64,000 nucleotides of DNA from UBA4582 sp047630175 (GCA_047630175.1 JBLHVI010000011.1:19087-83086), one strand, 5' to 3'; counted from the stretch's first letter, positions 9,038 to 18,621 are shown. Numbers and translations: made by a program. The notes: generated from the letters alone by a model not told the origin.

Positions 9038-9067
9038 CCAGCATTGCGTTTTAATTGCGAAAATTTT

Positions 9068-10444
9068 ATGAAGTATCAAAGTACCCGCGGTGGTGTGAAA
9101 GGCATCAGTTTTAAAGACGCTGTGTTAATGGGCTTAGCCGATGATGGCGGGCTATTGGTACCCGAGTCGATTCCAGACGTCAGTCAAGAGTTACCGGATT
9201 GGCAAGGTTTAAGCTATCAGGAGCTTGCACTCAAAGTCCTGGGCAAATTCATTGACGATATTCCAACCGAAGATCTACGCCGCATTATCGACAAGAGCTA
9301 TGAGACCTTCACAGACCCGCGGGTAACGCCGTTGGTACCGCTGGGCGACGATCATGTGCTTGAGTTATTTCACGGCCCAACGTTGGCGTTCAAAGATATT
9401 GCGCTGCAACTTCTCGGCAATCTGTTTGAGTACATACTTCAGGAGCGTGGTCATAGCGTCAATATCCTTGGTGCAACGAGTGGTGACACAGGCGGTGCGG
9501 CTATCGCAGGTGTGCGTGGCAAAAAAAATATTAATATTTATATTATGTTCCCCGAGGGTCGGACCAGCCCGCTGCAGGAATTGCAGATGACCTCTATCTT
9601 GGATCCAAATGTCCACAACATCGCGATTAATGGCAGTTTTGATGATTGTCAAACGCTGATGAAAAATGTCTTCTCTGATTTACCCTTCAAGCAGGAATAC
9701 GGTCTGGCGGCAGTGAATTCAGTGAACTGGACCCGAGTGCTGGCCCAGGTGGTTTACTACTTTTCTGCCTGGAATCAAACGGGGTGTCCTGCTAGTTTCG
9801 ACGTCTGTGTGCCGACAGGTAATTTTGGGAATATTTTTGCTGGCTACATTGCCCAGCAAATGGGCTTGCCTATTAGGCGTCTAATTCTTGCTACCAATGC
9901 CAACGATATTCTTTGTCGCTTTTTCAACTCTGGTCGTTACGAGCGCCAAGAGGTGCACTTCACCCATAGCCCGTCGATGGATATTCAGATATCCAGTAAC
10001 TTCGAGCGGTATCTTTTTTATAAGCTCAATGGCTCTGCGACGCAGGTGAAAGAGTTTATGGCTTGTTTCAGCACTACCGGTTCGGCACAGCTACCCGATA
10101 ATGACGAGATTGTTGATAACGCGATTGTTGCGGGGTCCGCAAGCAATGAAGAGACCTTGGCTATGATCCGTCAGGTTTATGACACCTATGGCTATCTTGC
10201 TGACCCGCATACAGCTGTCGGGTTGGCAGTGATGCAGGCTTACGCAGACCCCGAAGTGCCGTTAGTGTGTCTCGCTACAGCACATCCGGCGAAATTCGAA
10301 GACTCGATTCATGAAGCCCTGCCGACGGCAGTGGTCTCGCATCCTACGTTGGAAGCTTTGCGTCAGCTGCCCACGCGCAAAACCCTGCTGGTGCCGGATG
10401 AGACGACTATTAAAGCCTTTATAACGGCTGGCGGACAGACCTAA
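9068..10444 (+). CDS. thrC: Threonine synthase
   Basis: A 458-residue PLP enzyme converting O-phosphohomoserine to threonine. The family N-terminus YQSTRGG begins right at the ATG at 9068, so the 8-codon longer frame from a TTG is rejected. The PLP lysine is K109 in HGPTLAFKD, and the phosphate/PLP loop GATSGDTG follows. Length is normal for the group without a fused ACT domain. In Pseudomonas thrC follows hom; here it stands alone behind its own promoter and is convergent with the HAD hydrolase gene only 5 bp away. Confidence 0.95.
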   Translation: MKYQSTRGGVKGISFKDAVLMGLADDGGLLVPESIPDVSQELPDWQGLSYQELALKVLGKFIDDIPTEDLRRIIDKSYETFTDPRVTPLVPLGDDHVLELFHGPTLAFKDIALQLLGNLFEYILQERGHSVNILGATSGDTGGAAIAGVRGKKNINIYIMFPEGRTSPLQELQMTSILDPNVHNIAINGSFDDCQTLMKNVFSDLPFKQEYGLAAVNSVNWTRVLAQVVYYFSAWNQTGCPASFDVCVPTGNFGNIFAGYIAQQMGLPIRRLILATNANDILCRFFNSGRYERQEVHFTHSPSMDIQISSNFERYLFYKLNGSATQVKEFMACFSTTGSAQLPDNDEIVDNAIVAGSASNEETLAMIRQVYDTYGYLADPHTAVGLAVMQAYADPEVPLVCLATAHPAKFEDSIHEALPTAVVSHPTLEALRQLPTRKTLLVPDETTIKAFITAGGQT

Positions 10445-10449
10445 AGCTG

Positions 10450-11151
10450 TTACTGAAGCTTGATAAGTAAGCGCTTGACGGCTGCAGGCAGGTCGCGGAT
10501 GTCCTCGATAGTTTCGTCTGGAACAGTTTGGTCGATGACCGGTTTTGCCGCCGTTTTCAGCCAGATGGTGTGTAGTCCCAGCTGTTTGGCTGCATCAACG
10601 TCCAGTGTCGGATCGTCACCCACATACAGCATTTCATGGGGTGCAGCACCTGTATGCGTGAGTGCGGCCTGAAATAATGTTGGGTCAGGTTTGGGTGCGC
10701 CTACCATCTCGGCTGAAAAAGCGAAGTCGAAATACTTATCTAGTCCGACACGCTGAATGTCAGCATTGCCGTTACTCAGGGCGCCAAGTCGATAGTCTGC
10801 TGCCAAGGTACTAATCGTATCAATTGCGCCCTCGTACAGTTGGATATCGTTCCTAGCCACCAGGAATACTTCAATCGCCTGCGTAGACAGAGCCCGAGCT
10901 TGTGTTTCACTTCTGCCGCTTTTAAGCATCGCTAGCTCGATAATACGGCGTCGTAGCTCGGTAATCATTTTTGCTAACGCTGGTTCAGCTTTGATAAGGT
11001 CATGACGCAATTCACGCATGCTAGTGACATCGTATTGCAGATCATTGACGTGTTCGCGCAGCCATATGTCCAGACGCTTCTCGGCACGAATAATGACTGG
11101 TTTGACGGCCCATAGGGTGTCGTCCAGATCAAATGCGATGACTTTGATCAT
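10450..11151 (-). CDS. yigB: HAD-family hydrolase, YigB-like
   Basis: A 233-residue HAD phosphatase with the nucleophile motif FDLDDTLW (aspartates 8 and 10), the motif II serine/threonine in ALSNG, and motif III/IV lysine and aspartates in GAPKPDP and VGDDPTLDVDA. YigB of E. coli dephosphorylates a riboflavin pathway intermediate; the same gene follows xerC in Pseudomonas and E. coli. The ATG at 11151 lies 7 nt beyond the xerC stop with AGGACT as ribosome site; the frame is open 60 codons further upstream but those overlap xerC. Substrate is inferred only from family. Confidence 0.85.
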   Translation of the reverse strand: MIKVIAFDLDDTLWAVKPVIIRAEKRLDIWLREHVNDLQYDVTSMRELRHDLIKAEPALAKMITELRRRIIELAMLKSGRSETQARALSTQAIEVFLVARNDIQLYEGAIDTISTLAADYRLGALSNGNADIQRVGLDKYFDFAFSAEMVGAPKPDPTLFQAALTHTGAAPHEMLYVGDDPTLDVDAAKQLGLHTIWLKTAAKPVIDQTVPDETIEDIRDLPAAVKRLLIKLQ

Positions 11152-11158
11152 GGTCGAT

Positions 11159-12097
11159 TCAGTCCTTTGATGACGTTTTTTTATGTGCACGAGGATGGGC
11201 CTTGTCGTAAACCTCGGCGAGATGCTGGAAATTGAGGTGTGTATAGATCTGAGTGGTAGAGATATCTGCGTGGCCAAGTAATTCTTGGACGGCGCGAAGA
11301 TCACCGCTAGATTCGAGCAAGTGACTGGCAAATGAGTGCCTCAGCATATGCGGATGGACCTTGCCGGGCAAGTTTTGTTGGCGGGTCCAGTGACGAAGGC
11401 GAGACTGAACATTACGCGCACTAATGCGTTGACCGCGCTCGCTGATAAATAAAGCGTCTTGATTTTCGAGGGCATTTTTTACGGGTAATGGTTGCCTACC
11501 TTTTTGCCATGCCTGCAGCGCCTGCATCGCCAGGCTACCAATAGGTATCAGGCGCTGTTTATTGCCTTTGCCCGTGACCTTGATTGACCCTTCATCCCAG
11601 TTGATATCCTCAATATTACTATTCACTAGTTCTGCCAAGCGTAGACCCGACGAGTAAAACAACTCTAAGATGGCGCGATCGCGCAACCCATACCAGTCAT
11701 CCACAGGCACATTGAGCAGTCGAGCAACCTGGTCAGTATCTAGAGTGTCTGGCAAGCGGTGCCCAGTTTTTGGTGCCGTGACCCCTAGCGCTGGATTGTG
11801 TTGACTTAGGTTTTCCCTAATCAAGAAATGAAAAAAAGTACGAAAACTCGATAACCGTCGCCGTTGGCTGCTGCCGGCCAAGCCTTGGCGATGACCGTCG
11901 GCCACGAATTGGCGTAAATGATGCGTTTGCAATTGTGGCCATTTACTGAGTTCCAGCAACTCACAAAACGACTGGAGTGTTTGCAGGTCGCGGCGGTAAT
12001 TAAGTACGGTATGAGATGACAACCCGCGCTCATGACCGAGGTGTTGGACAAATTGCTCAATGTTGATTGCCAAAGCTGAGCTTGGCGAAGGGCTCAT
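11159..12097 (-). CDS. xerC: Tyrosine recombinase XerC
   Basis: A 312-residue site-specific recombinase that resolves chromosome dimers at dif with XerD. The N-terminal SAM-like domain covers about residues 9-95. Catalytic residues are visible as SSGLR (Arg I), TGKGNKQR (Lys), HMLRHSFASHL (His-x-x-Arg), GHADIST (His) and QIYTHL (Tyr). The conserved operon dapF-DUF484-xerC-HAD argues for XerC rather than XerD. Four bp separate it from the DUF484 gene upstream. Confidence 0.95.
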   Translation of the reverse strand: MSPSPSSALAINIEQFVQHLGHERGLSSHTVLNYRRDLQTLQSFCELLELSKWPQLQTHHLRQFVADGHRQGLAGSSQRRRLSSFRTFFHFLIRENLSQHNPALGVTAPKTGHRLPDTLDTDQVARLLNVPVDDWYGLRDRAILELFYSSGLRLAELVNSNIEDINWDEGSIKVTGKGNKQRLIPIGSLAMQALQAWQKGRQPLPVKNALENQDALFISERGQRISARNVQSRLRHWTRQQNLPGKVHPHMLRHSFASHLLESSGDLRAVQELLGHADISTTQIYTHLNFQHLAEVYDKAHPRAHKKTSSKD

Positions 12098-12101
12098 TGA
12101 C

Positions 12102-12824
12102 TTATCCTGCCTTTAGTCTGGGGGGTAGCAAGCGGGCTAACACATCGGCAATAAAACCGATGAACAGCGTTCCCATGCCTGGTTGAAAATAATCTGCATC
12201 ATCGCTGCCGATCGCTAACAATGCTATTTGGCCGCGTGCACTGCCGCTAGTAGCCGGATCTTTAACAGACAAAACAGCGGCTGATCTTACTTTGTCACTC
12301 GCGTGCCTAAACAGAAAATCTTGTTCTGCTGGCCGTAATACACCGAGTGTCGGTTTTTTACTTTTTATCAGGGAGCCGACGTATTCGCGGGCAGTCGCCT
12401 CCGACACGCTGTAAGTAAAGTGATTAATTTGTTCAGCGTCGTCATTGAATACCATGAGACTGTAAGCATTACATTTGAAATCTCGTTTAAGACTTTTTTC
12501 CAGCGCCAAATAGAATTCAGCGCTATCTTTTGCCTCAAGTAGCGCCAGTACCAGACGCTGGCACTTGAGAAAGATATCACTGTTGGTGGTTGCCGCAGAA
12601 ACCAGTGCCTCAAGTTGCTTGCGCAGGTCTTGATTGCGATCTCGCAAAAGGCTGACTTGACGCTCGACTAAAGAAACATCGCCGCCGTGTATATGAGGCA
12701 GCTGCAAGTCGAGTAACAAAGCATCGCGGGTAACGAAAAAATCCGGGTGCGAGCTTAGGTAGTCTTCTACCTGAGTAGTTTCCAGAGCAGTCTGCGCCTG
12801 AGGGTCGGTCTTGGACGTGGTCAT
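12102..12824 (-). CDS. DUF484 family protein
   Basis: A 240-residue cytoplasmic protein of the DUF484 family, which has a GAF-like fold; its biochemical role is unknown. The N-terminus contains the family-typical segment VEDYLSSHPDFF, followed by a heptad-rich stretch (about residues 50-75, LVERQVSLLRDRN) likely to form a coiled coil, then a GAF-like domain. It sits between dapF and xerC, as in most gammaproteobacteria, starting 11 nt after the dapF stop. Confidence 0.88.
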   Translation of the reverse strand: MTTSKTDPQAQTALETTQVEDYLSSHPDFFVTRDALLLDLQLPHIHGGDVSLVERQVSLLRDRNQDLRKQLEALVSAATTNSDIFLKCQRLVLALLEAKDSAEFYLALEKSLKRDFKCNAYSLMVFNDDAEQINHFTYSVSEATAREYVGSLIKSKKPTLGVLRPAEQDFLFRHASDKVRSAAVLSVKDPATSGSARGQIALLAIGSDDADYFQPGMGTLFIGFIADVLARLLPPRLKAG

Positions 12825-12835
12825 AATTTCGCTTC

Positions 12836-13684
12836 TTAAATTTGGAGTCTGCCTTCGTATACACGACTGGCTGGACCCGTCATAAAAACCGGACGTTGGT
12901 CGCCATCCCAGCTTATTTTTAGGTCGCCGCCCGCCAGGCTGACCTCAACCTGAGGATCTAGTATACCTTGAAGTCTGCCCGCGACCACGGCGGCGCAGGC
13001 ACCTGACCCACATGCTCGGGTCTCGCCTACGCCACGCTCAAATACGCGCAGCTTGATTCTATTGCGATTAATGATCTGCATAAAGCCAACATTTACCCGC
13101 GCCGGGAATCGAGGGTCTTTCTCAATTAGGGGCCCTAGGCGTGCTACCGGTGCCGTGTCTATATTATCGACAGTTATAACAGCATGAGGGTTACCCATGC
13201 TGATGACTGCAAGGCAAATTTGATCCATACCTGAGCCCACCGTTCTGGGGATTTTGAAATCGTAAAGTATGCTTGGTGCAGCAGCTATGAAAGGAATTTT
13301 CTCCGGCTGCAAAATAGGCGCGCCCATATTCACACTGATATTGCCGTCACGTTCTATCTGGCATTCTATGCTGCCGTTGCTGGTTTCCAACATCATTTTA
13401 GATTTTGTTGTCAAGCCACGATCCCGGACAAACTTAACAAAGCAACGAGCGCCATTTCCGCATTGTTCTGCCTCTGTGCCGTCGGCATTGAATATACGAT
13501 AACGAAAGTCCATGGTGGGGTCTTGCGGGGGCTCGGCTACCAAAAGCTGATCAAAGCCAACACCCGTGCGCCGATCAGCCAGAAGGGTGATGTGTTCCTC
13601 ACGGAGCTGAAAATTCTGCGTGACTAGGTCGAGCAACACGAAGTCATTGCCAAGGCCGTGCATTTTGGTAAATCGTAATAGCAT
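12836..13684 (-). CDS. dapF: Diaminopimelate epimerase
   Basis: A 282-residue enzyme converting LL- to meso-diaminopimelate for lysine and peptidoglycan synthesis. The two catalytic cysteines are C75 in QCGNGARC and C225 in RACGSGAC. The N-terminus FTKMHGLGNDF is typical, which supports the ATG chosen. It follows lysA in the same leftward operon after about 90 bp; the next enzyme using its product, LysA, is encoded directly upstream. Confidence 0.96.
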   Translation of the reverse strand: MLLRFTKMHGLGNDFVLLDLVTQNFQLREEHITLLADRRTGVGFDQLLVAEPPQDPTMDFRYRIFNADGTEAEQCGNGARCFVKFVRDRGLTTKSKMMLETSNGSIECQIERDGNISVNMGAPILQPEKIPFIAAAPSILYDFKIPRTVGSGMDQICLAVISMGNPHAVITVDNIDTAPVARLGPLIEKDPRFPARVNVGFMQIINRNRIKLRVFERGVGETRACGSGACAAVVAGRLQGILDPQVEVSLAGGDLKISWDGDQRPVFMTGPASRVYEGRLQI

Positions 13685-13777
13685 GATCCGGTAAGATTAC
13701 CTGTGCAGAGATTGAAAGTAACGGCCTATATAGGCTCAGATCATAGCGTCTGGTCGTAGCTTAAGATCAGTAGTGGC

Positions 13778-15028
13778 CTAAAGTGGTTTATAGGTGTGCT
13801 CAAGCCGTAATTGATCTTCTATTGTCTCTCTGTCGCGCACGCACTGACTTGACTCGCCGCTAACCAAGATTTCAGCAGCTCGGTTGCGGCTGTTGTAGTT
13901 TGAGCTCATAGCAAATCCATAGGCGCCTGCCGAATGAATAGCCAGCAGATCACCTGCCTCAATGTTGAGCTCACGTGATTTGCCTAAAAAGTCACCCGTC
14001 TCACAAATAGGCCCAACAACATCGTAGGTACGCTGTTCGCCTGGCCGGCGTTTAACCTCGGTGATTCGTTGCCAGGACTCGTACAACGCGGGTCTGATCA
14101 AATCATTCATGCCAGCATCTATGATCGCAAAATGCCGGTCCTCATTACTCTTTAAGTTGATGACTCGGGTCAATAACACCCCGCTATTGGCTGTTAGAAA
14201 ACGGCCAGGCTCAAAGACGAGTGTCTGTTTTCTGTGACCCATACTTTGCAGTATCGCTGCAGCATATTCCTGTACGTCAATGGGTGTTTCGTCTTGGTAA
14301 CAGACACCAAGGCCGCCTCCTAGATCTATATGCGACAGCTCTATGCCGTTAGCATCAAGGCTGTCAACGAGTTCCAGCACGCGACTCATAGAATCCATAA
14401 AAGGTGCCAGCTCGGTAATCTGAGAGCCTATATGGCAGTCGATACCCCTGATCTCGATGTGACTTAATTGATCGGCCTGTTGATAAAGCGCAAGCGCTCC
14501 TGCCATGGAAACCCCGAATTTATTTTCCCGCAATCCCGTTGAGATGTAAGGGTGAGTGCCCGCATCAACATCAGGATTGACTCTGACAGAGATAGGGGCT
14601 TTGCAGTCTAGCGACTGTGCTAGACGCTGGATCTGACTAAGCTCCATCGCTGATTCAACATTAAAGCAGTGGATGCGTGCTTTTAATGCGTTTTTGATCT
14701 CCCAGTCTTGTTTGCCAACACCTGAGAATACGACCTTATCGGCGCTGCCGCCCGCTCGGAGTACACGGGCAAGTTCGCCGCCCGAAACGATATCAAAACC
14801 TGCACCGAGGCTCGCCAGAAGACCCAAGACGCCTATATTAGAGTTGGCTTTGACGGCATAGCAAATCATTAGTGGGTGACTACTAAAAGCGCTCTGAAAA
14901 GAGCTATAGGCTTGGCTGATGGCCGCTTTTGAATAGACGTACAAGGGTGTATCAAATTGATCGGCAAGCTTTTCAGCGCTGAGTTCTTCGATATGCAATA
15001 CATCATTGTGGTAACCAATGAAGTTCAT
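13778..15028 (-). CDS. lysA: Diaminopimelate decarboxylase
   Basis: A 416-residue PLP enzyme of the alanine racemase-like fold that makes lysine from meso-diaminopimelate. The PLP lysine is K60 in CYAVKANSN, the phosphate-binding and substrate segments LGGGLGV and CETGDFLG are present. Its ATG overlaps the stop of lptM in an ATGA arrangement, so the two are translationally coupled. Confidence 0.96.
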   Translation of the reverse strand: MNFIGYHNDVLHIEELSAEKLADQFDTPLYVYSKAAISQAYSSFQSAFSSHPLMICYAVKANSNIGVLGLLASLGAGFDIVSGGELARVLRAGGSADKVVFSGVGKQDWEIKNALKARIHCFNVESAMELSQIQRLAQSLDCKAPISVRVNPDVDAGTHPYISTGLRENKFGVSMAGALALYQQADQLSHIEIRGIDCHIGSQITELAPFMDSMSRVLELVDSLDANGIELSHIDLGGGLGVCYQDETPIDVQEYAAAILQSMGHRKQTLVFEPGRFLTANSGVLLTRVINLKSNEDRHFAIIDAGMNDLIRPALYESWQRITEVKRRPGEQRTYDVVGPICETGDFLGKSRELNIEAGDLLAIHSAGAYGFAMSSNYNSRNRAAEILVSGESSQCVRDRETIEDQLRLEHTYKPL

Positions 15029-15192
15029 AAAGTGTTATCAACGTGGTGTGCGAGATTCTCGGCCTGCGTGGTGTTAACGCTGGTATTGCTGTTGCTGGCC
15101 TCAGGTAGAAAAAGCGGGCTTTTCTGCCCGCACGCGGATGTCAGGCTGGCAATGACCATCCCTAACAATGTAATTAAGACACGACGTTGCAT
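15025..15192 (-). CDS. lptM: LPS-assembly lipoprotein LptM (YifL family)
   Basis: A 55-residue lipoprotein. The signal peptide ends in the lipobox LTSAC with the acylated cysteine at 21, directly followed by GQKSPLFLP, the hallmark of LptM/YifL (CGxKGPL). LptM binds the LptD-LptE complex and helps LptD mature its disulfides. An AGGGA ribosome site lies 6 nt before the ATG, and the stop overlaps the lysA start. The same gene precedes lysA in E. coli and Pseudomonas (lppL), which makes the call firm despite its size. Confidence 0.9.
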   Translation of the reverse strand: MQRRVLITLLGMVIASLTSACGQKSPLFLPEASNSNTSVNTTQAENLAHHVDNTL

Positions 15193-15399
15193 GGGTTTTC
15201 CCTAGATGTTGCTGAGTCAGTCAGCGGGTAAAATAATACCAAGGGCAGTATACGTGAGTGCTCTTGCCTCGCAAAGGGTCGCAAAGTCTTTTGAAGCGGC
15301 AAAAAGTGAATCGCCTGTTACTGTGATTTGCCTTTATACTGTCAATTCCGTACACGTTGCCTGATCGGGTCAGGCCAAAACAAGAAGGATGGTAACAAC

Positions 15400-15720
15400 T
15401 TGCAAGACAACGAATACAATGACCGAGTAGACGCGATTTTTACGACGCTGGAAGATCAGTTTGACGAGCAGGCTGCAGACTTAGACGTGGAGGTTTCGGG
15501 GCCGGTGATGACCATTATTTTTCCAAATCTGAGCCAGGTTATCCTCAGTCGCCAGGTTGCTACTCAAGAAATCTGGGTAGCAGCAAAATCTGGCGGCTTC
15601 CACTTGCATCTGGATGCGGACGATAGCTGGCTATGCCGGACGACTGGCGAAGATCTGGTGACCTTGTTGAATCGGGCATTTACCGAACAACTCGGCGAAC
15701 CGGTTGTGCTGGTTGTCTAA
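15400..15720 (+). CDS. cyaY: Frataxin-like iron-sulfur protein CyaY
   Basis: A frataxin homologue of 106 residues that binds iron and modulates the IscS/IscU cluster assembly machinery. Family landmarks are the acidic first helix (DRVDAIFTTLEDQ), the strand block VMTIIFPN and the core EIWVAAKSGGFHL. I choose TTG at 15400 because AGAAGGA lies 10 nt upstream and the resulting length matches E. coli (106); an earlier TTG at 15328 adds 24 unconserved residues. It is convergent with argH and divergent from lptM, as in Pseudomonas. Confidence 0.88.
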   Translation: MQDNEYNDRVDAIFTTLEDQFDEQAADLDVEVSGPVMTIIFPNLSQVILSRQVATQEIWVAAKSGGFHLHLDADDSWLCRTTGEDLVTLLNRAFTEQLGEPVVLVV

Positions 15721-15767
15721 GGAATCTTTACTAAAACCGTGGCCCGCATGTGTTTTCTCTTAGACGT

Positions 15768-17171
15768 TCACGTGCCAGCATCCAAGCGAACTCGGGCGGC
15801 TTTGATAGCGGCGGTGACTTGTGCAGGTGCTGTACCGCCGGGGTGATTGCGGGCTTCGACGGAGCCGTCGAGTGTCAACACGTCAAAAACATCAGCCGTA
15901 ATCAGGTTCGATTCGACTTGTAGCGCAGACAAAGACAATTCTGCCAGATCGACAGATTGGCTAATAGCGACGCCCACCAGTTTGCCTACAACATCATGGG
16001 CATCGCGGAACGGCAGCCCTTTTTTAACGAGGTAGTCTGCCAAGTCGGTTGCGGTCGCATAGCCACGCATAGCTGCTGCACGCATATTGTCAGGCTGGGC
16101 GACCATGGCGGGGATCATATCGGCGAAGGCCATAAGACAACCGACAATGGTTTTTACCGTATCGAAAAGCGGTTCTTTGTCTTCTTGGTTGTCCTTGTTG
16201 TAAGCCAGTGGCTGGCTCTTCATCAACGTTAATAGGGTTGTCAGGCTGCCGTAAACCCGGCCAGTTTTGCCTCGCACGAGTTCGGGTACATCTGGATTTT
16301 TTTTCTGCGGCATAATTGATGAGCCGGTGCAGAAACGGTCTGGCAGTTCAATAAAGCTAAACTGAGGCGACGCCCAAAGCACTATTTCCTCTGACCAGCG
16401 TGACAGGTGCATCATTAAAATGCTTGAGCAGGCGCAAAATTCAATAGCGAAGTCACGATCACTGACAGCATCGAGTGAATTGCCGGCAATACTGTCAAAA
16501 CCAAGCAATTTTGCGGTCATATGGCGATCGATGGGATAACTGGTGCCGGCCAGAGCAGCAGCACCTAGAGGCAGAATATTGACACGCTTGCGACAATCCT
16601 GCAGACGGTCGTAATCGCGCTCTGTCATGGCATACCAGGCCATCAAGTGATGGCCAAAAGTAATGGGTTGGGCAACTTGCAGATGGGTAAAACCGGGCAT
16701 AATCGTCGCGACGTGTTGTTCGGCAAGAAATAGAATGCCATGTTGGAGTTTGCGTAAGAGTTGACTGATCACATCAATCTGGTCGCGCAAATACAGTCGT
16801 ATGTCCGTGGCTACTTGGTCATTTCTGGAACGCCCAGTATGCAGTTTCTTGCCGACGTTGCCGATACGCCCGGTGAGCGCTGCCTCGATATTCATATGAA
16901 CGTCTTCGAGGCTTACGGACCAGACAAAGTCTCCCTGCTCGATGTCCCGTTTGATATCTGCGAGGCCTTCTATAATAGATGCTAATTCATCGTCGCTAAG
17001 CACACCCACGTGGCAAAGCATGGTTGCATGGGCCACTGAGCCGCGGATATCCTGCTGCGCCATGATCTGGTCGAAGTCTACCGAGGCCGTAAATTCTTCG
17101 ACGAAGGCATCGGTTGCTTCCGTGAACCTGCCGTCCCAGAGTTTTTTGTTTGTGCTTTTATCGTCTGTCAT
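15768..17171 (-). CDS. argH: Argininosuccinate lyase
   Basis: A 467-residue member of the fumarase/aspartase superfamily cleaving argininosuccinate to arginine and fumarate. The signature loop GSSIMPQKKNPD contains the catalytic serine; the N-terminus LWDGRF and the segment HTGRSRNDQ are typical. It is divergent from algZ with about 117 bp between, the same arrangement as Pseudomonas argH/fimS. Confidence 0.97.
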   Translation of the reverse strand: MTDDKSTNKKLWDGRFTEATDAFVEEFTASVDFDQIMAQQDIRGSVAHATMLCHVGVLSDDELASIIEGLADIKRDIEQGDFVWSVSLEDVHMNIEAALTGRIGNVGKKLHTGRSRNDQVATDIRLYLRDQIDVISQLLRKLQHGILFLAEQHVATIMPGFTHLQVAQPITFGHHLMAWYAMTERDYDRLQDCRKRVNILPLGAAALAGTSYPIDRHMTAKLLGFDSIAGNSLDAVSDRDFAIEFCACSSILMMHLSRWSEEIVLWASPQFSFIELPDRFCTGSSIMPQKKNPDVPELVRGKTGRVYGSLTTLLTLMKSQPLAYNKDNQEDKEPLFDTVKTIVGCLMAFADMIPAMVAQPDNMRAAAMRGYATATDLADYLVKKGLPFRDAHDVVGKLVGVAISQSVDLAELSLSALQVESNLITADVFDVLTLDGSVEARNHPGGTAPAQVTAAIKAARVRLDAGT

Positions 17172-17288
17172 CTGCAGGTCCTGTTTGTGTCGGTCTAGAG
17201 TGTCTGTTGGGCAAAAAAGGCTGGGAGTATAGCAGTAAGCTTGAAGGCGCTATACTAGTGAGGTCGAACAAAATGACATTGAGGGACT

Positions 17289-18335
17289 ATGACAGCCGAA
17301 AAAACCACCGAAGAAGACTTCTTTTTGCCTGATTTGTGTCAGGCCCAGAGCATCTTGTTTCTAGTGTTGGTAGCCGAGTTGTTGGTGTTGGTGTTGGTGT
17401 TAGCAAGCTCGTCTTTATTGACTTTCAGTTGGTCGCGTTTAGGGCTGACGTCCTTGTTTGTGCAGTGGGTGGTGCTCACGTCTGCGACGGTCCTGTGCAA
17501 CATCCGACCACTGCTCATGCGTATGTCGATTCCCTACGCGACGCTGGTAGGTTATGTCATCATCATCTCCCTGACACTGCTGTTCAGCATTCTTGGCGAG
17601 TGGATTATAATGCTCCCAGAGCAACGCTGGCAGCTTGAACAAACCGGCAACGTGACCCGCAATTTAATCGTTGCGGGTGTCATGACGGGTATCGCGTTTC
17701 GTTATTTTTATCTGCAGCATCAGCTTAGGCGTCAGGAGCAGGCGGAATTAAATTCGCGTATTCAGGCCCTGCAGTCGCGGATAAGACCACACTTTTTATT
17801 CAATAGCATGAACATTATTGCGAGTCTGATCAGCGTTGATCCCGTGACAGCGGAGGAGGTGGTGGAAGATTTGTCCATGTTATTCAGGGCGAGTTTAAAC
17901 CAGAGCAGTGACAAGCCTGTGGCGCTGGCTGAAGAGCTGGATTTGTGTCAAAAATACGTCCACATTGAATCGCTGCGTTTAGATGAGCGATTGACGGTGA
18001 CTTGGAATATAGACGTCGATCCAACGCAGGTAAAAATACCCTTGCTAACGCTTCAGCCGCTGCTTGAGAATGCGATCTATCATGGCATTCAGCCTTTGCC
18101 CAAAGGTGGTGAAGTCCAGGTGGATATCAGTGTCCAGGACAATAAGCTGGTGGCGAGTATCACCAATCCAATGCCCGAAAAGACACAACAACCTGCTCAG
18201 GGCAATCGTATGGCGCTAGACAATATTCGCCGGCGTCTGGAAGCCACTTATGGTGCAAGTGCCTCTATTATCAGCTTGCAAGACAAGAATACGTTTAACA
18301 CGACGATCAGCTATCCTTTAACGAACCAGCGCTAA
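17289..18335 (+). CDS. algZ: LytS-type sensor histidine kinase AlgZ/FimS
   Basis: A 348-residue inner-membrane kinase. Hydrophobic segments at about residues 21-47, 52-71, 85-109 and 125-140 form the membrane part; residues 160-240 are the His_kinase domain with phospho-acceptor H168 in RPHFLFNSMN; the N-box is LQPLLENAIYHG. In Pseudomonas AlgZ (FimS) works with AlgR to control alginate and twitching motility. Here algR follows after 286 bp and argH precedes, so orthology is well supported; the regulated functions in this organism are unknown. Confidence 0.9.
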   Translation: MTAEKTTEEDFFLPDLCQAQSILFLVLVAELLVLVLVLASSSLLTFSWSRLGLTSLFVQWVVLTSATVLCNIRPLLMRMSIPYATLVGYVIIISLTLLFSILGEWIIMLPEQRWQLEQTGNVTRNLIVAGVMTGIAFRYFYLQHQLRRQEQAELNSRIQALQSRIRPHFLFNSMNIIASLISVDPVTAEEVVEDLSMLFRASLNQSSDKPVALAEELDLCQKYVHIESLRLDERLTVTWNIDVDPTQVKIPLLTLQPLLENAIYHGIQPLPKGGEVQVDISVQDNKLVASITNPMPEKTQQPAQGNRMALDNIRRRLEATYGASASIISLQDKNTFNTTISYPLTNQR

Positions 18336-18381
18336 ATATGTGCGTTAATTTCGGTTATCCCTGCAAATTTTTGCGCAAAAG

Positions 18382-18397
18382 CGTGAACTGGCTCACA
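18382..18397. promoter_or_regulatory. CRP/Vfr-like site between algZ and algR
   Basis: CGTGA, six bases, TCACA at 18382-18397 matches the CRP-family consensus TGTGA-N6-TCACA at 9 of 10 positions. It lies 47 nt after algZ and about 225 nt before algR, so it could control a separate algR promoter. Confidence 0.45.
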
Positions 18398-18621
18398 TTA
18401 GGTCAAATTAGCAGCCTGTTACTACGCGTGACTGCGTACTATATCGTACGGTACATTTTATAGCGTAAGCGGTAGAGTAGGGGCGAAGGTGCGTCGCGTG
18501 ATGTAGACGCAGATTTAGCAGAGTAACTTGCGGTAGGTAGGAAGACGTCTGTAGATGATTCTTGTACGTGAGGCTCAGGCGGCTCCATTATTAGATAATC
18601 TGAAAGTGAGGTTCCGCTACC

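Larger units (their letters stand above)
8759..9067. other. Intergenic region glnK/thrC
   Basis: A 309-bp gap holding the glnK hairpin at 8793-8835 and a promoter candidate for thrC at 9007-9037. No gene, and in particular no amtB remnant, is visible in it. Confidence 0.6.
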
